64,000 nucleotides of DNA, from NCBI GenBank assembly GCA_021298215.1, contig JAJTEE010000006.1, positions 28,234-92,233 on the forward strand, given 5' to 3'. Source of the stretch: Alphaproteobacteria bacterium (GTDB lineage: Bacteria > Pseudomonadota > Alphaproteobacteria > Paracaedibacterales > CAITNM01). Under the pieces are notes generated by a model that saw only the letters and a list, made by a program, of their open reading frames with translations, was not told the origin of the DNA and searched no databases. The translations under genes were made by a program, and so were the position numbers. Below are positions 8,958-17,669 of the stretch, piece by piece (within the stretch, counting starts at the first letter, position 1; each line of letters opens with the position of its first letter).

Positions 8958-9428
8958 ATGGATTTCTTTCAAGATGTTAGCAACGATACACCTATTTTAG
9001 TGTATGCAGATGGTGCATGCAGTGGAAATCCAGGCCCAGGCGGATGGGGAGTTGTTGTTTATGCTAACGAAAAAACGCTTGAAAAAAATGGCGGAGAGCT
9101 TGAAACGACTAATAATCGCATGGAGTTAAATTCCTGTATTGAAGCGTTAAAATTAATACCTAAAAACTTTTCCATTACATTGCGCACTGATAGTCGATAC
9201 GTGAAAGATGGCATCATGCTGTGGGTGGCATCTTGGAAGAAAAATGGATGGAAGGCAGCGGCGAAAGCACCCGTCAAAAATCAGGATTTGTGGGAAATCT
9301 TAGATCATTTATCTCAAGACCGTTTAATTAATTGGGAATGGGTTGCTGCTCATAATGGAGAGCATGGCAACGAACGTGCTGATATGCTCGCGAAACAAGG
9401 AATTGTAATGGCAAAAATGAATAGTTAG
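8958..9428 (+). CDS. rnhA: Ribonuclease HI
   Basis: 156 residues from the ATG at 8958; an in-frame TTG at 8952 overlaps the upstream stop and is the less likely start. Degrades the RNA strand of RNA-DNA hybrids (primers, R-loops). The four catalytic acidic residues are all visible: Asp in YADGACSGN, Glu in NNRMEL, Asp in RTDSRYV and Asp in ERADMLA, plus the His of AHNGEHGN. Length and motif order are normal for bacterial RNase HI. It is co-transcribed with the flavoprotein gene and ends two bases from the convergent fliW. Confidence 0.93.
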   Translation: MDFFQDVSNDTPILVYADGACSGNPGPGGWGVVVYANEKTLEKNGGELETTNNRMELNSCIEALKLIPKNFSITLRTDSRYVKDGIMLWVASWKKNGWKAAAKAPVKNQDLWEILDHLSQDRLINWEWVAAHNGEHGNERADMLAKQGIVMAKMNS

Positions 9429-9429
9429 C

Positions 9430-9897
9430 TTATGCTAAATAATGTATGATTTCATACCTATCATTGTCTAAAACAACTTGCCAGCCTTCTTTATGATCTG
9501 GTGCTAATATAATAGGCGCTTTTGTGTTCACACAAATTCTTTCTTTACCATTTTCTTGATAAACGGTCGTTACTAAAAATACAGCAACATCTTCAAAGCC
9601 AAGTCCTCTGGCTTGAAGGTGGATTTTTAAGTCATTGGAATCAATAATACGTTTCCCTCCAGGTCCTGCAGCCGCATCAGCAATTATTAATGTTATGTCT
9701 TCTTGTTCCATGGATTGTAAACACATATAGCTATCTGGAGTATTACCAGGAAGTTTCGCAACGATAAAATTTCGTAAATTATTAAATCCAAAAATTCCAT
9801 TTTTAAAATAAAAAATATCGTCAAGAGAGTATTCAAGTTCTCCTATTTTTGTTGAGAGGGATCGTTTTAGTAAATTTGATGTGATGGGCCTGGTCAT
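9430..9897 (-). CDS. fliW: Flagellar assembly factor FliW
   Basis: 155 residues. FliW binds flagellin and, where CsrA exists, blocks CsrA to link flagellin level to its own translation. Family landmarks: YFKNGIFGFNNLRNF (about residues 29-43), the central DYxxL-like strand region, and the C-terminal CVNTKAPIILAPDHKEGWQVVL followed by YEIIHYL. It is the last gene of the flagellar operon, 9 bases after flgL. No csrA or flagellin gene is present in the window. Confidence 0.85.
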   Translation of the reverse strand: MTRPITSNLLKRSLSTKIGELEYSLDDIFYFKNGIFGFNNLRNFIVAKLPGNTPDSYMCLQSMEQEDITLIIADAAAGPGGKRIIDSNDLKIHLQARGLGFEDVAVFLVTTVYQENGKERICVNTKAPIILAPDHKEGWQVVLDNDRYEIIHYLA

Positions 9898-9906
9898 GGT
9901 ATATCC

Positions 9907-10812
9907 TTATTTCTCTAACATTCTTACTGCGTTCTGGGATTTCTGTATTAAACTTGTGAATATATGTTGGGCAATTTGCTCCATTACGCCTGATGCCATA
10001 AGTTCAGCCAATAACCCTTCAATATTGTCTTCGGTGTATTTTGCTTTTATTTCCATTGCTTCTTGGATATTCGTTAGGAGTTCATCATCTTGGTCTTCAA
10101 CACGCTGTATGTCTGCCAATTTATCGTGATATTTTGTTAAAAGTGCTTTTTGAGCGGCTGTTGCTAAGGCACTTGCTTGCTCAGAAGCTTCATCTGCTCC
10201 TGTAGCTGAGCTGTCTAGTTTCATAATGGCTTCGAATAAAGCCTGAACTTCTGCATCAAAATCGTTGCCTGACAGACTAACGGTATCACCTTCATCATTA
10301 ATATAAACAGTGATTGATCCAGAGACTGGCGCACTATAATCTACTGGTGATCCGCTATATGCAGCAAATGTTGTTGCATTTTTCATAGGGGGGTTCTGTG
10401 TTGCAACCCCACCCATGGCATATTCGCCAGATATTGCATTGGAAATGATGCCAATGTCATGGAAAGAACTTTTTATGCTTTCTTTTATTGCGTCCAGTCC
10501 AGGACGTGTTCCTCCCATTGTGTAGCTTCCAGGCGCAAACTCACTCCGAATTTTTTCAGCTAGCCCAAGGTATTTATCAATTGCAAAAAGTTGGGATTTT
10601 AGACGATCTCCCACAAGAGCATTTCCTTGTTGAAATCCTTCAAGGCGCTTGATTCTATTTGTTTCGGTAATGCTAACATCAATCTGAGAGGTAGTTTTCC
10701 CGGAATAAAAAATCTTTGTTCCTCCAGCCGCAAGCCTTTCGCTAATGTCATGACTTTTTTGACGAGCGCCTCGCATTTGATCGACTATAGAGCCTAAATT
10801 ACTAATACTCAT
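9907..10812 (-). CDS. flgL: Flagellar hook-filament junction protein FlgL (HAP3)
   Basis: 301 residues, flagellin-like. The N-terminal helix (ISNLGSIVDQMRGARQKSHDISERLAAGG) and the C-terminal helix (ending in LIQKSQNAVRMLEK) form the D0/D1 coiled coil shared with flagellin; the middle is variable. FlgL sits between FlgK and the filament. Gene order flgK-flgL with a 19-base gap supports FlgL over flagellin, as does the small size. Divergent enough that a filament protein role cannot be fully excluded. Confidence 0.8.
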   Translation of the reverse strand: MSISNLGSIVDQMRGARQKSHDISERLAAGGTKIFYSGKTTSQIDVSITETNRIKRLEGFQQGNALVGDRLKSQLFAIDKYLGLAEKIRSEFAPGSYTMGGTRPGLDAIKESIKSSFHDIGIISNAISGEYAMGGVATQNPPMKNATTFAAYSGSPVDYSAPVSGSITVYINDEGDTVSLSGNDFDAEVQALFEAIMKLDSSATGADEASEQASALATAAQKALLTKYHDKLADIQRVEDQDDELLTNIQEAMEIKAKYTEDNIEGLLAELMASGVMEQIAQHIFTSLIQKSQNAVRMLEK

Positions 10813-10831
10813 ATGTTATTTCCTTTATGCC

Positions 10832-12781
10832 TTATTGCCTTCCCATGCGCGCAACGTTATCCATCAGTCGCCAGTAATGATTTAAAAAGGCAAAATACAA
10901 GTCCTGACTTTTTGAAATTTGCATTGATCGAATTGCTATTTCTTGCTCATCCATGCCGTAGTTTTCTTGAAATAAGGTTTGTTGTTGCTTGTACGCTTCT
11001 TCTTGTGCTTCAATTTCGTCATTTAAATTGTTGCTTGATGCTTCAACGTCTTCGACTAACCCTTTCGCAAACTCTTCAAGCGTTTGTTGAATCGTGCCGC
11101 CTGATGCTGTTTGAAATTGAATTTTTGTGCGAGTAAAAAGATCACTCATTTTGCGGCCAATATTCATATCACCCGATACCGCTTGAGCTTCTGTTCCAAG
11201 TGCGCTGTCGCGTAATTGATTCATGGAAAAGAATTGAGGATTCGCCAGCATCTTGCTATCCACGCTGATACTAGACGCAATGCCTGTTATTGATCCTCCT
11301 CGCCAAAAATTAGAGGAAGATGTTAACACATCATTCAAATGAAAGAATTCACTGAACCCATATGCGGTTGATCTCGGAGCAGCAATAGTTGGAGCATCTG
11401 AACCATTTGCGTTACCGAGACTGATACCACAATTGGTATCTAAGGTGGTTATTTGTAGAGCTCCATCTACAATGCTGGCCGTTGCATGTCCCCTTAGAGT
11501 TGCGTTATTACTAATGAGATCACATAAACTATCAACGTCTGTTACACTGCTTAAATCAATATCTACGTTTAAAGTAGCTAAGTTTGTAGCAGTATTAACA
11601 ATGGCTATTCTTAAAGTTCCTGCTCCTTCTATGGCTGTAGTACCTGTTAGGGGTGATCCGCCTATATACCCGGGATTGCTTCCTTGTAGTGTTGTTCTTG
11701 GCTGGATGGCTGAACTCAAATTATGCAAAGCGTTAAAAGAATCACGTAATCCTGCGGCATATGCATCAAGTGCTTGAGCAAATTTCATAGAATCTGATTG
11801 TAAAAATGACATTAAACCAGACATTGCTCCGCCTTGTGTATTTGCAAAATCGCTGGTGACATCAAAGATAAAAGCTTCGGTGCGTCTGTCGTAATAATTT
11901 GTGTCGCTTGGGTTTCCTGGAAGAGCATCTGTTCCTGTCGATGGTGATTCTAAAGCAGTTGAATCAATATCTAGTGATTGCAGGGTAATGACACCCTTAG
12001 CAAATGTTTGAGATGCATCAACAGCAGCAGGAGGATTGTAAATGAATTCTGCTGCCAACGATCCTTGTACTAAAACACGACCACTCGGAGTATAAACAAG
12101 AAAATCACTGTCTCCTCCTTCAGTAACGCTAATTTGTATGTGCTCAGCGAGTTGATCTAGTAAAACTCTGCGTTGTCTAGAATAAGAAATGTTTGCGTCT
12201 TGGTTTGAGCTTAGAGGGTCAATGTTTGCATTAATGGCAGCTATTTCTTTTAATAGCCCATTAATGGTAGAGATTTCACCAGTCATTTCGCTAGACGCAG
12301 AGTTTCGTAAACCCTGTAGTTTGTCGGCAAGAATATTAAGTTGCCGAGTGTGCTCAGCCATCGCATTAAGTATGGCTTTTTTATTTGCAAGTATATCGCC
12401 ACCTTGGCTGCATGCAGTATTTATAGCGACCGCAACCTTATTGCCGCTATTCAAGAAAGCACAATTTTCTACTGAGTCCCCAAAAGCTTTTTGATAGTTT
12501 CCTAAATACTTTGCTAGTTCTTCGTTTTGCTTTAATTGAGCTGCCAAAGAATGTAAGTCATTTTCCGCTCCAGAATCTGTAACTTCTCGAATAACGCCTT
12601 CGTCAATACCTATAGCTTTGCCGTTTGAATAGTGAATAGAAGACTCTTGAATTGTTTTTGTGAATCCTGGTTTATCCATAGCAACCATATCAAGCTCAAG
12701 GCGTTTCATTGCCCTTTGTTGATCTCTTAATGCTGCAAGCGCTAGCCCAACTTCTGATCCACCCCAAATTGTTCCGCCCAT
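10832..12781 (-). CDS. flgK: Flagellar hook-associated protein FlgK (HAP1)
   Basis: 649 residues. FlgK is the first hook-filament junction protein. Residues 1-60 contain the N-terminal D0/D1 segment (GLALAALRDQQRAMKRLELDMVAMDKPGFTK, a variant of the usual SGLxAxQxALxTxxxNIANxxTxGY). The region 130-220 has the conserved LNxLADKLQGLRNS and ILLKEIAAIN-type helices and the RRVLLDQLAEHIQI motif. The C-terminal 80 residues return to the D0/D1 coiled coil (QEEAYKQQQTLFQENYGMDEQEIAIRSMQ). Clear member of the flgI-to-fliW operon. Confidence 0.85.
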   Translation of the reverse strand: MGGTIWGGSEVGLALAALRDQQRAMKRLELDMVAMDKPGFTKTIQESSIHYSNGKAIGIDEGVIREVTDSGAENDLHSLAAQLKQNEELAKYLGNYQKAFGDSVENCAFLNSGNKVAVAINTACSQGGDILANKKAILNAMAEHTRQLNILADKLQGLRNSASSEMTGEISTINGLLKEIAAINANIDPLSSNQDANISYSRQRRVLLDQLAEHIQISVTEGGDSDFLVYTPSGRVLVQGSLAAEFIYNPPAAVDASQTFAKGVITLQSLDIDSTALESPSTGTDALPGNPSDTNYYDRRTEAFIFDVTSDFANTQGGAMSGLMSFLQSDSMKFAQALDAYAAGLRDSFNALHNLSSAIQPRTTLQGSNPGYIGGSPLTGTTAIEGAGTLRIAIVNTATNLATLNVDIDLSSVTDVDSLCDLISNNATLRGHATASIVDGALQITTLDTNCGISLGNANGSDAPTIAAPRSTAYGFSEFFHLNDVLTSSSNFWRGGSITGIASSISVDSKMLANPQFFSMNQLRDSALGTEAQAVSGDMNIGRKMSDLFTRTKIQFQTASGGTIQQTLEEFAKGLVEDVEASSNNLNDEIEAQEEAYKQQQTLFQENYGMDEQEIAIRSMQISKSQDLYFAFLNHYWRLMDNVARMGRQ

Positions 12782-12790
12782 TGTGTCCCC

Positions 12791-13210
12791 CTATACCATA
12801 TGCTGTACACCAAGACTTGGTGCATAGGAGGTTTTAAAGAATTTTCCGAATGAGTTATAAAATGTCGGCTTAATTCGTACTTTTTCAAAATACATATCCA
12901 TCAGTTTTTTGTTGCCTCTGCCGGAAAGATCCAACAGGTCAAGATTCTTTTGCATGGCCTTAGTGATGATTTTGAGTAATTCATCTACCTTTTGTTTTTG
13001 CGATTTTTCTAATTGTTGCCAGCATGTCGGATCAAGTATTTGATTAGCAAAAAGCTGATTGCTTTTAAAAAGTTCTGCCTTTTTTTGCAATAAGGAATCT
13101 AATTGTGTAAGCCTTGTATCATTTAAATATTGCTCTTCCATTTGCATTACTTGCAAAAGGCTTTCAGCAGTAGCACAAAAATTTTGATATATTTCAGAGT
13201 AAGACATCAA
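12791..13210 (-). CDS. FlgN-like flagellar chaperone (putative)
   Basis: 139 residues, almost entirely alpha-helical with heptad-like spacing of Leu, Gln and Lys between residues 10 and 105. No strong family motif, but size, helical nature and position directly upstream of flgK and flgL match FlgN, the export chaperone that delivers FlgK and FlgL to the secretion gate. It overlaps the end of flgJ by 17 bases, implying coupled translation. The last 30 residues (KPTFYNSFGKFFKTSYAPSLGVQHMV) are non-helical. Called on context more than sequence. Confidence 0.55.
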   Translation of the reverse strand: MMSYSEIYQNFCATAESLLQVMQMEEQYLNDTRLTQLDSLLQKKAELFKSNQLFANQILDPTCWQQLEKSQKQKVDELLKIITKAMQKNLDLLDLSGRGNKKLMDMYFEKVRIKPTFYNSFGKFFKTSYAPSLGVQHMV

Positions 13211-13559
13211 CAGCCTCCCTCTTTTCTTCGGTTGAATGAGATTCGAAAGCTGGGTTAGTAAAACGGTTTTCTTCAGTGTTATATAAGCTTTTAGCTACGG
13301 CTTTTTTAATGTTAAGAGAGCTGGATCCTCCGGCATTAGCCATAACCTCGATGAACATGGAACGTAAAATTCCAGACGCATGGCTTTCTCCCCAGATAGC
13401 GCTATCTTCCGTTGTTTTAAACATTTCTTTTACCATGCTCGCATAACACATAGCCTCAAAATCGCTAGCAACTTTTTCAACGTCGTCAGGAGCATGAACA
13501 AGACCATTCATCCTGTGGATGGATGCTTGAGAATTTATAACAGAAACATCAACGGACAT
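13194..13559 (-). CDS. flgJ: Rod-binding protein, FlgJ N-terminal-domain type
   Basis: 121 residues, corresponding to the rod-binding domain alone (PF10135), without the peptidoglycan hydrolase domain of enterobacterial FlgJ; short forms are usual in alphaproteobacteria. The core motif is VASDFEAMCYASMVKEMFKT at about residues 30-50, followed by a GE...ILRSMFIEVMA helix. It probably helps cap and assemble the flagellar rod. The gene lies three bases after flgI and overlaps the flgN-like gene. A separate muramidase would be needed to open the wall; none is in the window. Confidence 0.8.
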   Translation of the reverse strand: MSVDVSVINSQASIHRMNGLVHAPDDVEKVASDFEAMCYASMVKEMFKTTEDSAIWGESHASGILRSMFIEVMANAGGSSSLNIKKAVAKSLYNTEENRFTNPAFESHSTEEKREAVDVLL

Positions 13560-13562
13560 AAT

Positions 13563-15173
13563 CTAACTCACTCTAATGTCGGCATGTAATGCACCGGCTG
13601 CTTTGACACCTTGCAAAATCTGTGCCGTCTCTCGTGGGGTCGTTCCAAGAAGACTTAATGCTTTTACTAGCTCTTCGAGATCTACACCAGTATCTAAAAC
13701 CACAAACTTATTTTTTTGCTCATCAAGCTTAACTTGCGTCTCTGGAATAATTGCTGTTTGAGGCGATGAATTGAGCACTGCAGTTGTTAAAGGTGATGGC
13801 GCAGTCTGCTGCGATGGCTGTGTAGATGGAGCCGTTGTGGTTTGAGCAGCAGGGGAAGGAATAGCATTTATTGCTAGCGCCATTTGTTGAGGTGTTGCCG
13901 TTGCAGGAAAAGCCACTAAGGCTGCGGCAATTTGGGTAGGGGGAACGCCAGTAGGTATAACGCTCACGGCAGCAGGTCCTCCTGGTACTCCATTTCCTGC
14001 AATGCTACTTATTGTCGCAGCGATGGTTGCTGTGGTTGCATTTGCTGGCAATGAATATAAAGCATCTCGTAATTGAGTAGGAGTTGTATTCTGCGGAATA
14101 GTCGCTGTGATAGGAACACCGTTATTTGCTACCGGTTGTGTAGGTGCTTGGGCAACCGTTGGTACCAATGTGGGGGCTCCAGGTTGTTGAGTATTAGCCG
14201 TTGGTGTAAGAGCTGGCATACTGGGATTCACTACCTGAGTAAATGGATTGGGCTGCGAAACAGCCGCTGACTCAGTAATGCGCACCGATATGGAGCCATG
14301 CGTTAAAGCAACAGGGCTTATACGAACTTTGCTACCTAGAACAATAACCCCTGCTGGATCAATAATAACCCTAGCTACTTGATCAGGTTCAATTTCAAGT
14401 TGCTCTATTTGTGTCATTGCTTCGATAATTTTTTCTGAAGATCCTTTAGGTAGTTCAACATGAATACCGGCCGAATCCTTTGCGGAAGCGACGGGGCGCT
14501 CAAAGTGTGTATTTATTGCCTCTGCAACACGTTTTGCAGTTGTAAGATCTGGACTTCTTAAGTTTAATGTTTGAGATTTTAAATCAGTAAGCTGGAATAC
14601 AATTTCTTTTTCTACGATTGCGCCATTAGGAATTTTCGCCGTAGTTGGTAGTCCTGTTATTTGAGAAGCCGCTGTGCCAATAACAGATACTCCAGAAGGT
14701 AACACTTCTCCCTGCGCAACAGCGTAGACTTCACCATCAGCCGCAATTAATGGAGTTACAAGCAGCGTACCTCCGTTTAAATCTTTTGCATCGCCTAGCG
14801 CCGAGACAACCACATCAATTGTCGTTCCAGTGTGGGCAAATGGAGGTAGATTAGACGTTACCATTACTGCAGCAACATTTTTTCCAGAGGGCAGGCTGTT
14901 GTCGCGAATATTAACGCCCAAGCGTTCAAGCATGGAGGTTAGGCTTTCTTTGGTATAAGGTGAGTTTGAAAGCGTATCGCCGGTGCCGTTGAGGCCTACT
15001 ACTAAACCATAACCAACCAATTGGTTATTACGAATGCCTGAGAAATTAGCAATATCTTTAATGCGAACCTTTAAATTAGATTTAGATATAGCTTTTTCTG
15101 CCTTAATTTTTAAGTTTTCGGCATTGAGGCTTAAGTTGCAGAGCAAAAATAATATGAGACCAAAAAAACGCAT
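13563..15173 (-). CDS. flgI: Flagellar P-ring protein FlgI with an extra repeat-containing insertion
   Basis: 536 residues, against about 370 in typical FlgI. A signal peptide (1-18) is followed by the standard core: VRIKDIANFSGIRNNQLVGYGLVVGLNGTGD (36-66), VTPLIAADGEVYAVAQG (139-155) and SISVRITESAAVSQPNPF (294-311). The C-terminal VLDTGVDLEELVKALSLLGTTP...GALHADIRV is also normal. Between residues about 318 and 472 lies a Pro/Thr/Ala-rich insertion with two similar units built on PTQ(L/I)xxAL..(L/F)PAxAT. The P-ring is the peptidoglycan bushing of the rod. First gene of the flagellar operon, read from the sigma-54 promoter at 15201-15217. Confidence 0.9.
   Translation of the reverse strand: MRFFGLILFLLCNLSLNAENLKIKAEKAISKSNLKVRIKDIANFSGIRNNQLVGYGLVVGLNGTGDTLSNSPYTKESLTSMLERLGVNIRDNSLPSGKNVAAVMVTSNLPPFAHTGTTIDVVVSALGDAKDLNGGTLLVTPLIAADGEVYAVAQGEVLPSGVSVIGTAASQITGLPTTAKIPNGAIVEKEIVFQLTDLKSQTLNLRSPDLTTAKRVAEAINTHFERPVASAKDSAGIHVELPKGSSEKIIEAMTQIEQLEIEPDQVARVIIDPAGVIVLGSKVRISPVALTHGSISVRITESAAVSQPNPFTQVVNPSMPALTPTANTQQPGAPTLVPTVAQAPTQPVANNGVPITATIPQNTTPTQLRDALYSLPANATTATIAATISSIAGNGVPGGPAAVSVIPTGVPPTQIAAALVAFPATATPQQMALAINAIPSPAAQTTTAPSTQPSQQTAPSPLTTAVLNSSPQTAIIPETQVKLDEQKNKFVVLDTGVDLEELVKALSLLGTTPRETAQILQGVKAAGALHADIRVS
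13758..14222 (-). repeat. Insertion inside flgI encoding two degenerate repeat units
   Basis: Encodes FlgI residues about 318-472, absent from ordinary FlgI proteins. It begins with a Pro/Thr/Gln linker. Two units follow: residues about 362-400 (TPTQLRDALYSLPANATTATIAATISSIAG) and about 410-445 (PPTQIAAALVAFPATATPQQMALAINAIP). It ends in another Ala/Pro/Gln linker. The reading frame is intact and the flanking FlgI sequence resumes correctly, so it is a real extra domain, not an assembly error. Confidence 0.7.
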
Positions 15174-15200
15174 GATAACCCTTTCCTTAATTGCGGGTTA

Positions 15201-15217
15201 TGCAATTGTCGTGCCAA
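15201..15217 (-). promoter_or_regulatory. Sigma-54 (RpoN) promoter for the flgI operon
   Basis: On the minus strand the sequence reads TTGGCACG-N4-TTGCA, matching the -24/-12 consensus TGGCACG-N4-TTGCW at every position, with the correct 10 bases between GG and GC. It lies 28 bases upstream of the flgI start codon, leaving room for a short leader and an AAGGAAAGGG ribosome binding site. Sigma-54 control of hook/ring operons is known from Caulobacter and other flagellated bacteria. Confidence 0.85.
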
Positions 15218-15244
15218 GCGTATAAATGAAATGGTACGTTTTAC

Positions 15245-16609
15245 TTAAATGCTATTTTTAATGTCTGTATAGTTTTCTTCAGGGCGGAAAACCTCAACGG
15301 GCAATCCTAATCCTTCAGCAGTGAGCTTTCCTTGTAAAGAAAGAATCTGATACAGATAAAAATAATACTGTTGAATAGTATTAATTTGGTCGAGCTTTGC
15401 TTGCAAAAGTTGAGCTTGAGCGTTTAACACATCCACTAAGATTTTTGTGCCTACCTGCATTTCTTGGGTGACACCATCTACAGCTATTTCTTGGGCTTTC
15501 ACTTGCTTGGAGGAATTTTGCATGTTGCTTTTTATTGCAACAAAAGCCATATACATTTGTTTGCAGCTTTGAATAATTTCTTGTCGCACTTTTTCAAAGG
15601 CAATGCGTTTTGCAACGATAGTTTTTTTTGTTTCTCTGTACTGAGAACGAGTTACTCCAGCATCGTATAGAGGGACGGTCAGATTAAGGCTAACTTCATC
15701 GCTTCGTTGATTTCTAGTAGGATTTGTAATGGAGTCAACGTTGTTTGTCCCCGCACTATTTTTATTAAAGCTTTGAGAACTTGCAGCTTGAAAATCAAGA
15801 GAAGGTAATAATTTTCCAGTAACAACTTTCTTATTTTGTTTCGCAGAAGAAATATCTTCTTGAGCTTGCTTTATTTTTGGATTTTCTCTGAGGGCTACTT
15901 CTTGCAGTAAATCCATTGATTGCGGTGCTTCCAATAGTTCCTTTGGTTGCTCAACGCGTTCAGGAGCTGCAAGACCTGTTAGTTGCTCAAAAGAAGCCTT
16001 AGCACCTTCTAAATCAGCAAGTCCAAGCTGTAATTTTGATTGAGCTTCCACATATTTTGCTTCAGCTAGCGATTCTTGGGTAATTGTTTCTTCCCCTATT
16101 TCACGTTTTGCTTTTGCTGCTTCATAATTTTTCTGCATAAACGCAAAATTTGCTTTATATACTTCAACGCTTGCATATTTTGCATACAAGTCTAAATAAG
16201 CCTTGATAACCTTTAGAAAAATCTCTTGCTCTGTGCTTTTTAATTGGGCCCATTGTCCCATGATATCGTGTTCAGTTTTAGAAACAGAGGCAGCATCGGC
16301 GAAACCTCTAAAAATATTTTGCGTAAGGACTATATTACCTTTTCGATTTTTGTCCTTACTGCTCACAGTAGGTGAGCTAGCGCCTCTGCTTGTTTTGCTA
16401 TTAGCAACCGATGCCGTTGCTCCTGCCTTAATTTCAGGCCGAAATCCGCCTTTTGCCTGCACGATTTTCTCGTGTGCAGCAAGCATTGATTCACGAGTCG
16501 CCAGCAATTCTTGGTTGTTTTTATAAGCCGAAGCGAGGGCATCCCTTATATTTACGGCGTGCCCGGATGTGCTAATTAATGTAATTAAAAGAAGATTATA
16601 AAATTTCAT
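15245..16609 (-). CDS. tolC: TolC-family outer membrane efflux channel
   Basis: 454 residues with a 18-residue signal peptide. Two homologous halves of long amphipathic helices are visible: N-terminal half around IRDALASAYKNNQELLATRESMLAAHEKI and C-terminal half around LREN PKIKQAQEDISSAKQ and the PLYDAGVTRSQYRETKKT strand-helix junction. The trimer forms the outer-membrane duct for type I secretion and drug efflux. It is third in a minus-strand operon pcm-rhodanese-tolC, a common alphaproteobacterial arrangement. No membrane-fusion or inner-membrane pump gene is adjacent. Confidence 0.88.
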   Translation of the reverse strand: MKFYNLLLITLISTSGHAVNIRDALASAYKNNQELLATRESMLAAHEKIVQAKGGFRPEIKAGATASVANSKTSRGASSPTVSSKDKNRKGNIVLTQNIFRGFADAASVSKTEHDIMGQWAQLKSTEQEIFLKVIKAYLDLYAKYASVEVYKANFAFMQKNYEAAKAKREIGEETITQESLAEAKYVEAQSKLQLGLADLEGAKASFEQLTGLAAPERVEQPKELLEAPQSMDLLQEVALRENPKIKQAQEDISSAKQNKKVVTGKLLPSLDFQAASSQSFNKNSAGTNNVDSITNPTRNQRSDEVSLNLTVPLYDAGVTRSQYRETKKTIVAKRIAFEKVRQEIIQSCKQMYMAFVAIKSNMQNSSKQVKAQEIAVDGVTQEMQVGTKILVDVLNAQAQLLQAKLDQINTIQQYYFYLYQILSLQGKLTAEGLGLPVEVFRPEENYTDIKNSI

Positions 16610-16619
16610 GCTTTTTTAA

Positions 16620-16928
16620 CTAATATAGAGGCACTGAAGGATCAATTTCCTTACTCCATGCATCTATTCCCCCTGTCACATTGTAAACCGTAGCCAATCC
16701 ATGTTGCAAGAGTAGCTCTGAGGCTTTGGCACTCCTAAATCCATGATGGCATAGTACCGCAATAGATCGATCGCAATCAAGTTGGCTTATATTGGTTGAT
16801 AAATCCCTTAATGGAATATGCACCGCCCCATTAATGTTGGCGATCTCCCATTCCCAGGATTCTCTAACGTCAATCAGCAGGTAGTGATCAAACTGCTGGT
16901 GTAATTCATGAACAGAAATAGATTGCAT
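16620..16928 (-). CDS. Rhodanese-domain protein
   Basis: 102 residues, a single rhodanese domain of the GlpE/PspE size class. Visible motifs: LLIDVRESWEWEIANINGAVHIPL (about 16-39) and the active-site loop CHHGFRSAKASELL with its catalytic cysteine near residue 60. Such proteins transfer sulfane sulfur or act in redox homeostasis; the acceptor is unknown. It lies between pcm (two bases upstream) and tolC (ten bases downstream) and is surely co-transcribed with them. No signal peptide, so cytoplasmic. Confidence 0.85.
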   Translation of the reverse strand: MQSISVHELHQQFDHYLLIDVRESWEWEIANINGAVHIPLRDLSTNISQLDCDRSIAVLCHHGFRSAKASELLLQHGLATVYNVTGGIDAWSKEIDPSVPLY

Positions 16929-16930
16929 AA

Positions 16931-17599
16931 CTAAAAAATAAAAGCTTGGGTTTCACTAAATTCTGGGCACATTGGCATATTTGTTTCTATTGAAAAAATT
17001 TTATGTAGCATACCGCCAGTTTTTTCAAAAACACAAGCTTTTGTCGACCCTTGGTCATTATCTACGATACATGTGGCTATTTTCCCGCCTTCTTCTAATT
17101 GCTTTACAACACTGTCTGGGACCGAAATTAATCCTAATTCAATAATGATGGCTTTGTATGGACTGTTTTCTTTCATTCCCGCCATTAAAGGGCCACTTTC
17201 AATAGCGATATTTTGCTTTTTTAGCTTTTCTCTGCACTTTGCAATTAAAATAGGATGTGGCTCAACAATGTAAGCGATGCAACCTATTTCGAATAATATG
17301 GTGGCAGTGTAGCCATAATTTCCTCCCACAACTAAAACCTTATCATTCCTTTTTAAAGAAAGATGCTGCAGAAAAATACCAAGAATGTGAGGAGGAAATA
17401 GGTAGCGTCCGGTTATGTCACAGTAAATGGGGCTATCGCTGTACGCTAAGGATAAAGAGGTTATAGGGATAAAATATTCTCTAGGAGTTTTTTCAAAAGC
17501 ATTTAATAGCATTTTATCCGTAACGCCATTTGCTTTTAATTGGGTGAAAACCATTTTCTGTCGCGCATTTTTAATCGGGTCGGTACGATGAACTCGCAT
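16931..17599 (-). CDS. pcm: Protein-L-isoaspartate O-methyltransferase-like protein
   Basis: 222 residues, SAM-dependent methyltransferase fold of the PCMT family, which repairs isoaspartyl damage. The N-terminal helix region (ARQKMVFTQLKANGVTDKMLLNAFEKTPREYFIP) is typical, and SAM motif I appears as VLVVGGNYGYTATIL (about 97-111), with GG-N-G in place of the usual GTGSGY. The post-I acid is present (YIVEPHP). This degenerate motif, and the pcm-rhodanese-tolC order, match the divergent Pcm-like proteins of alphaproteobacteria, whose activity is not certain. Confidence 0.8.
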   Translation of the reverse strand: MRVHRTDPIKNARQKMVFTQLKANGVTDKMLLNAFEKTPREYFIPITSLSLAYSDSPIYCDITGRYLFPPHILGIFLQHLSLKRNDKVLVVGGNYGYTATILFEIGCIAYIVEPHPILIAKCREKLKKQNIAIESGPLMAGMKENSPYKAIIIELGLISVPDSVVKQLEEGGKIATCIVDNDQGSTKACVFEKTGGMLHKIFSIETNMPMCPEFSETQAFIF

Positions 17600-17669
17600 C
17601 CCTTGACCTATAACTGTGATTTCGTGTACTCATTATAAGCGTGTAGGCAGTGCTTTTATAGAGGCAATT

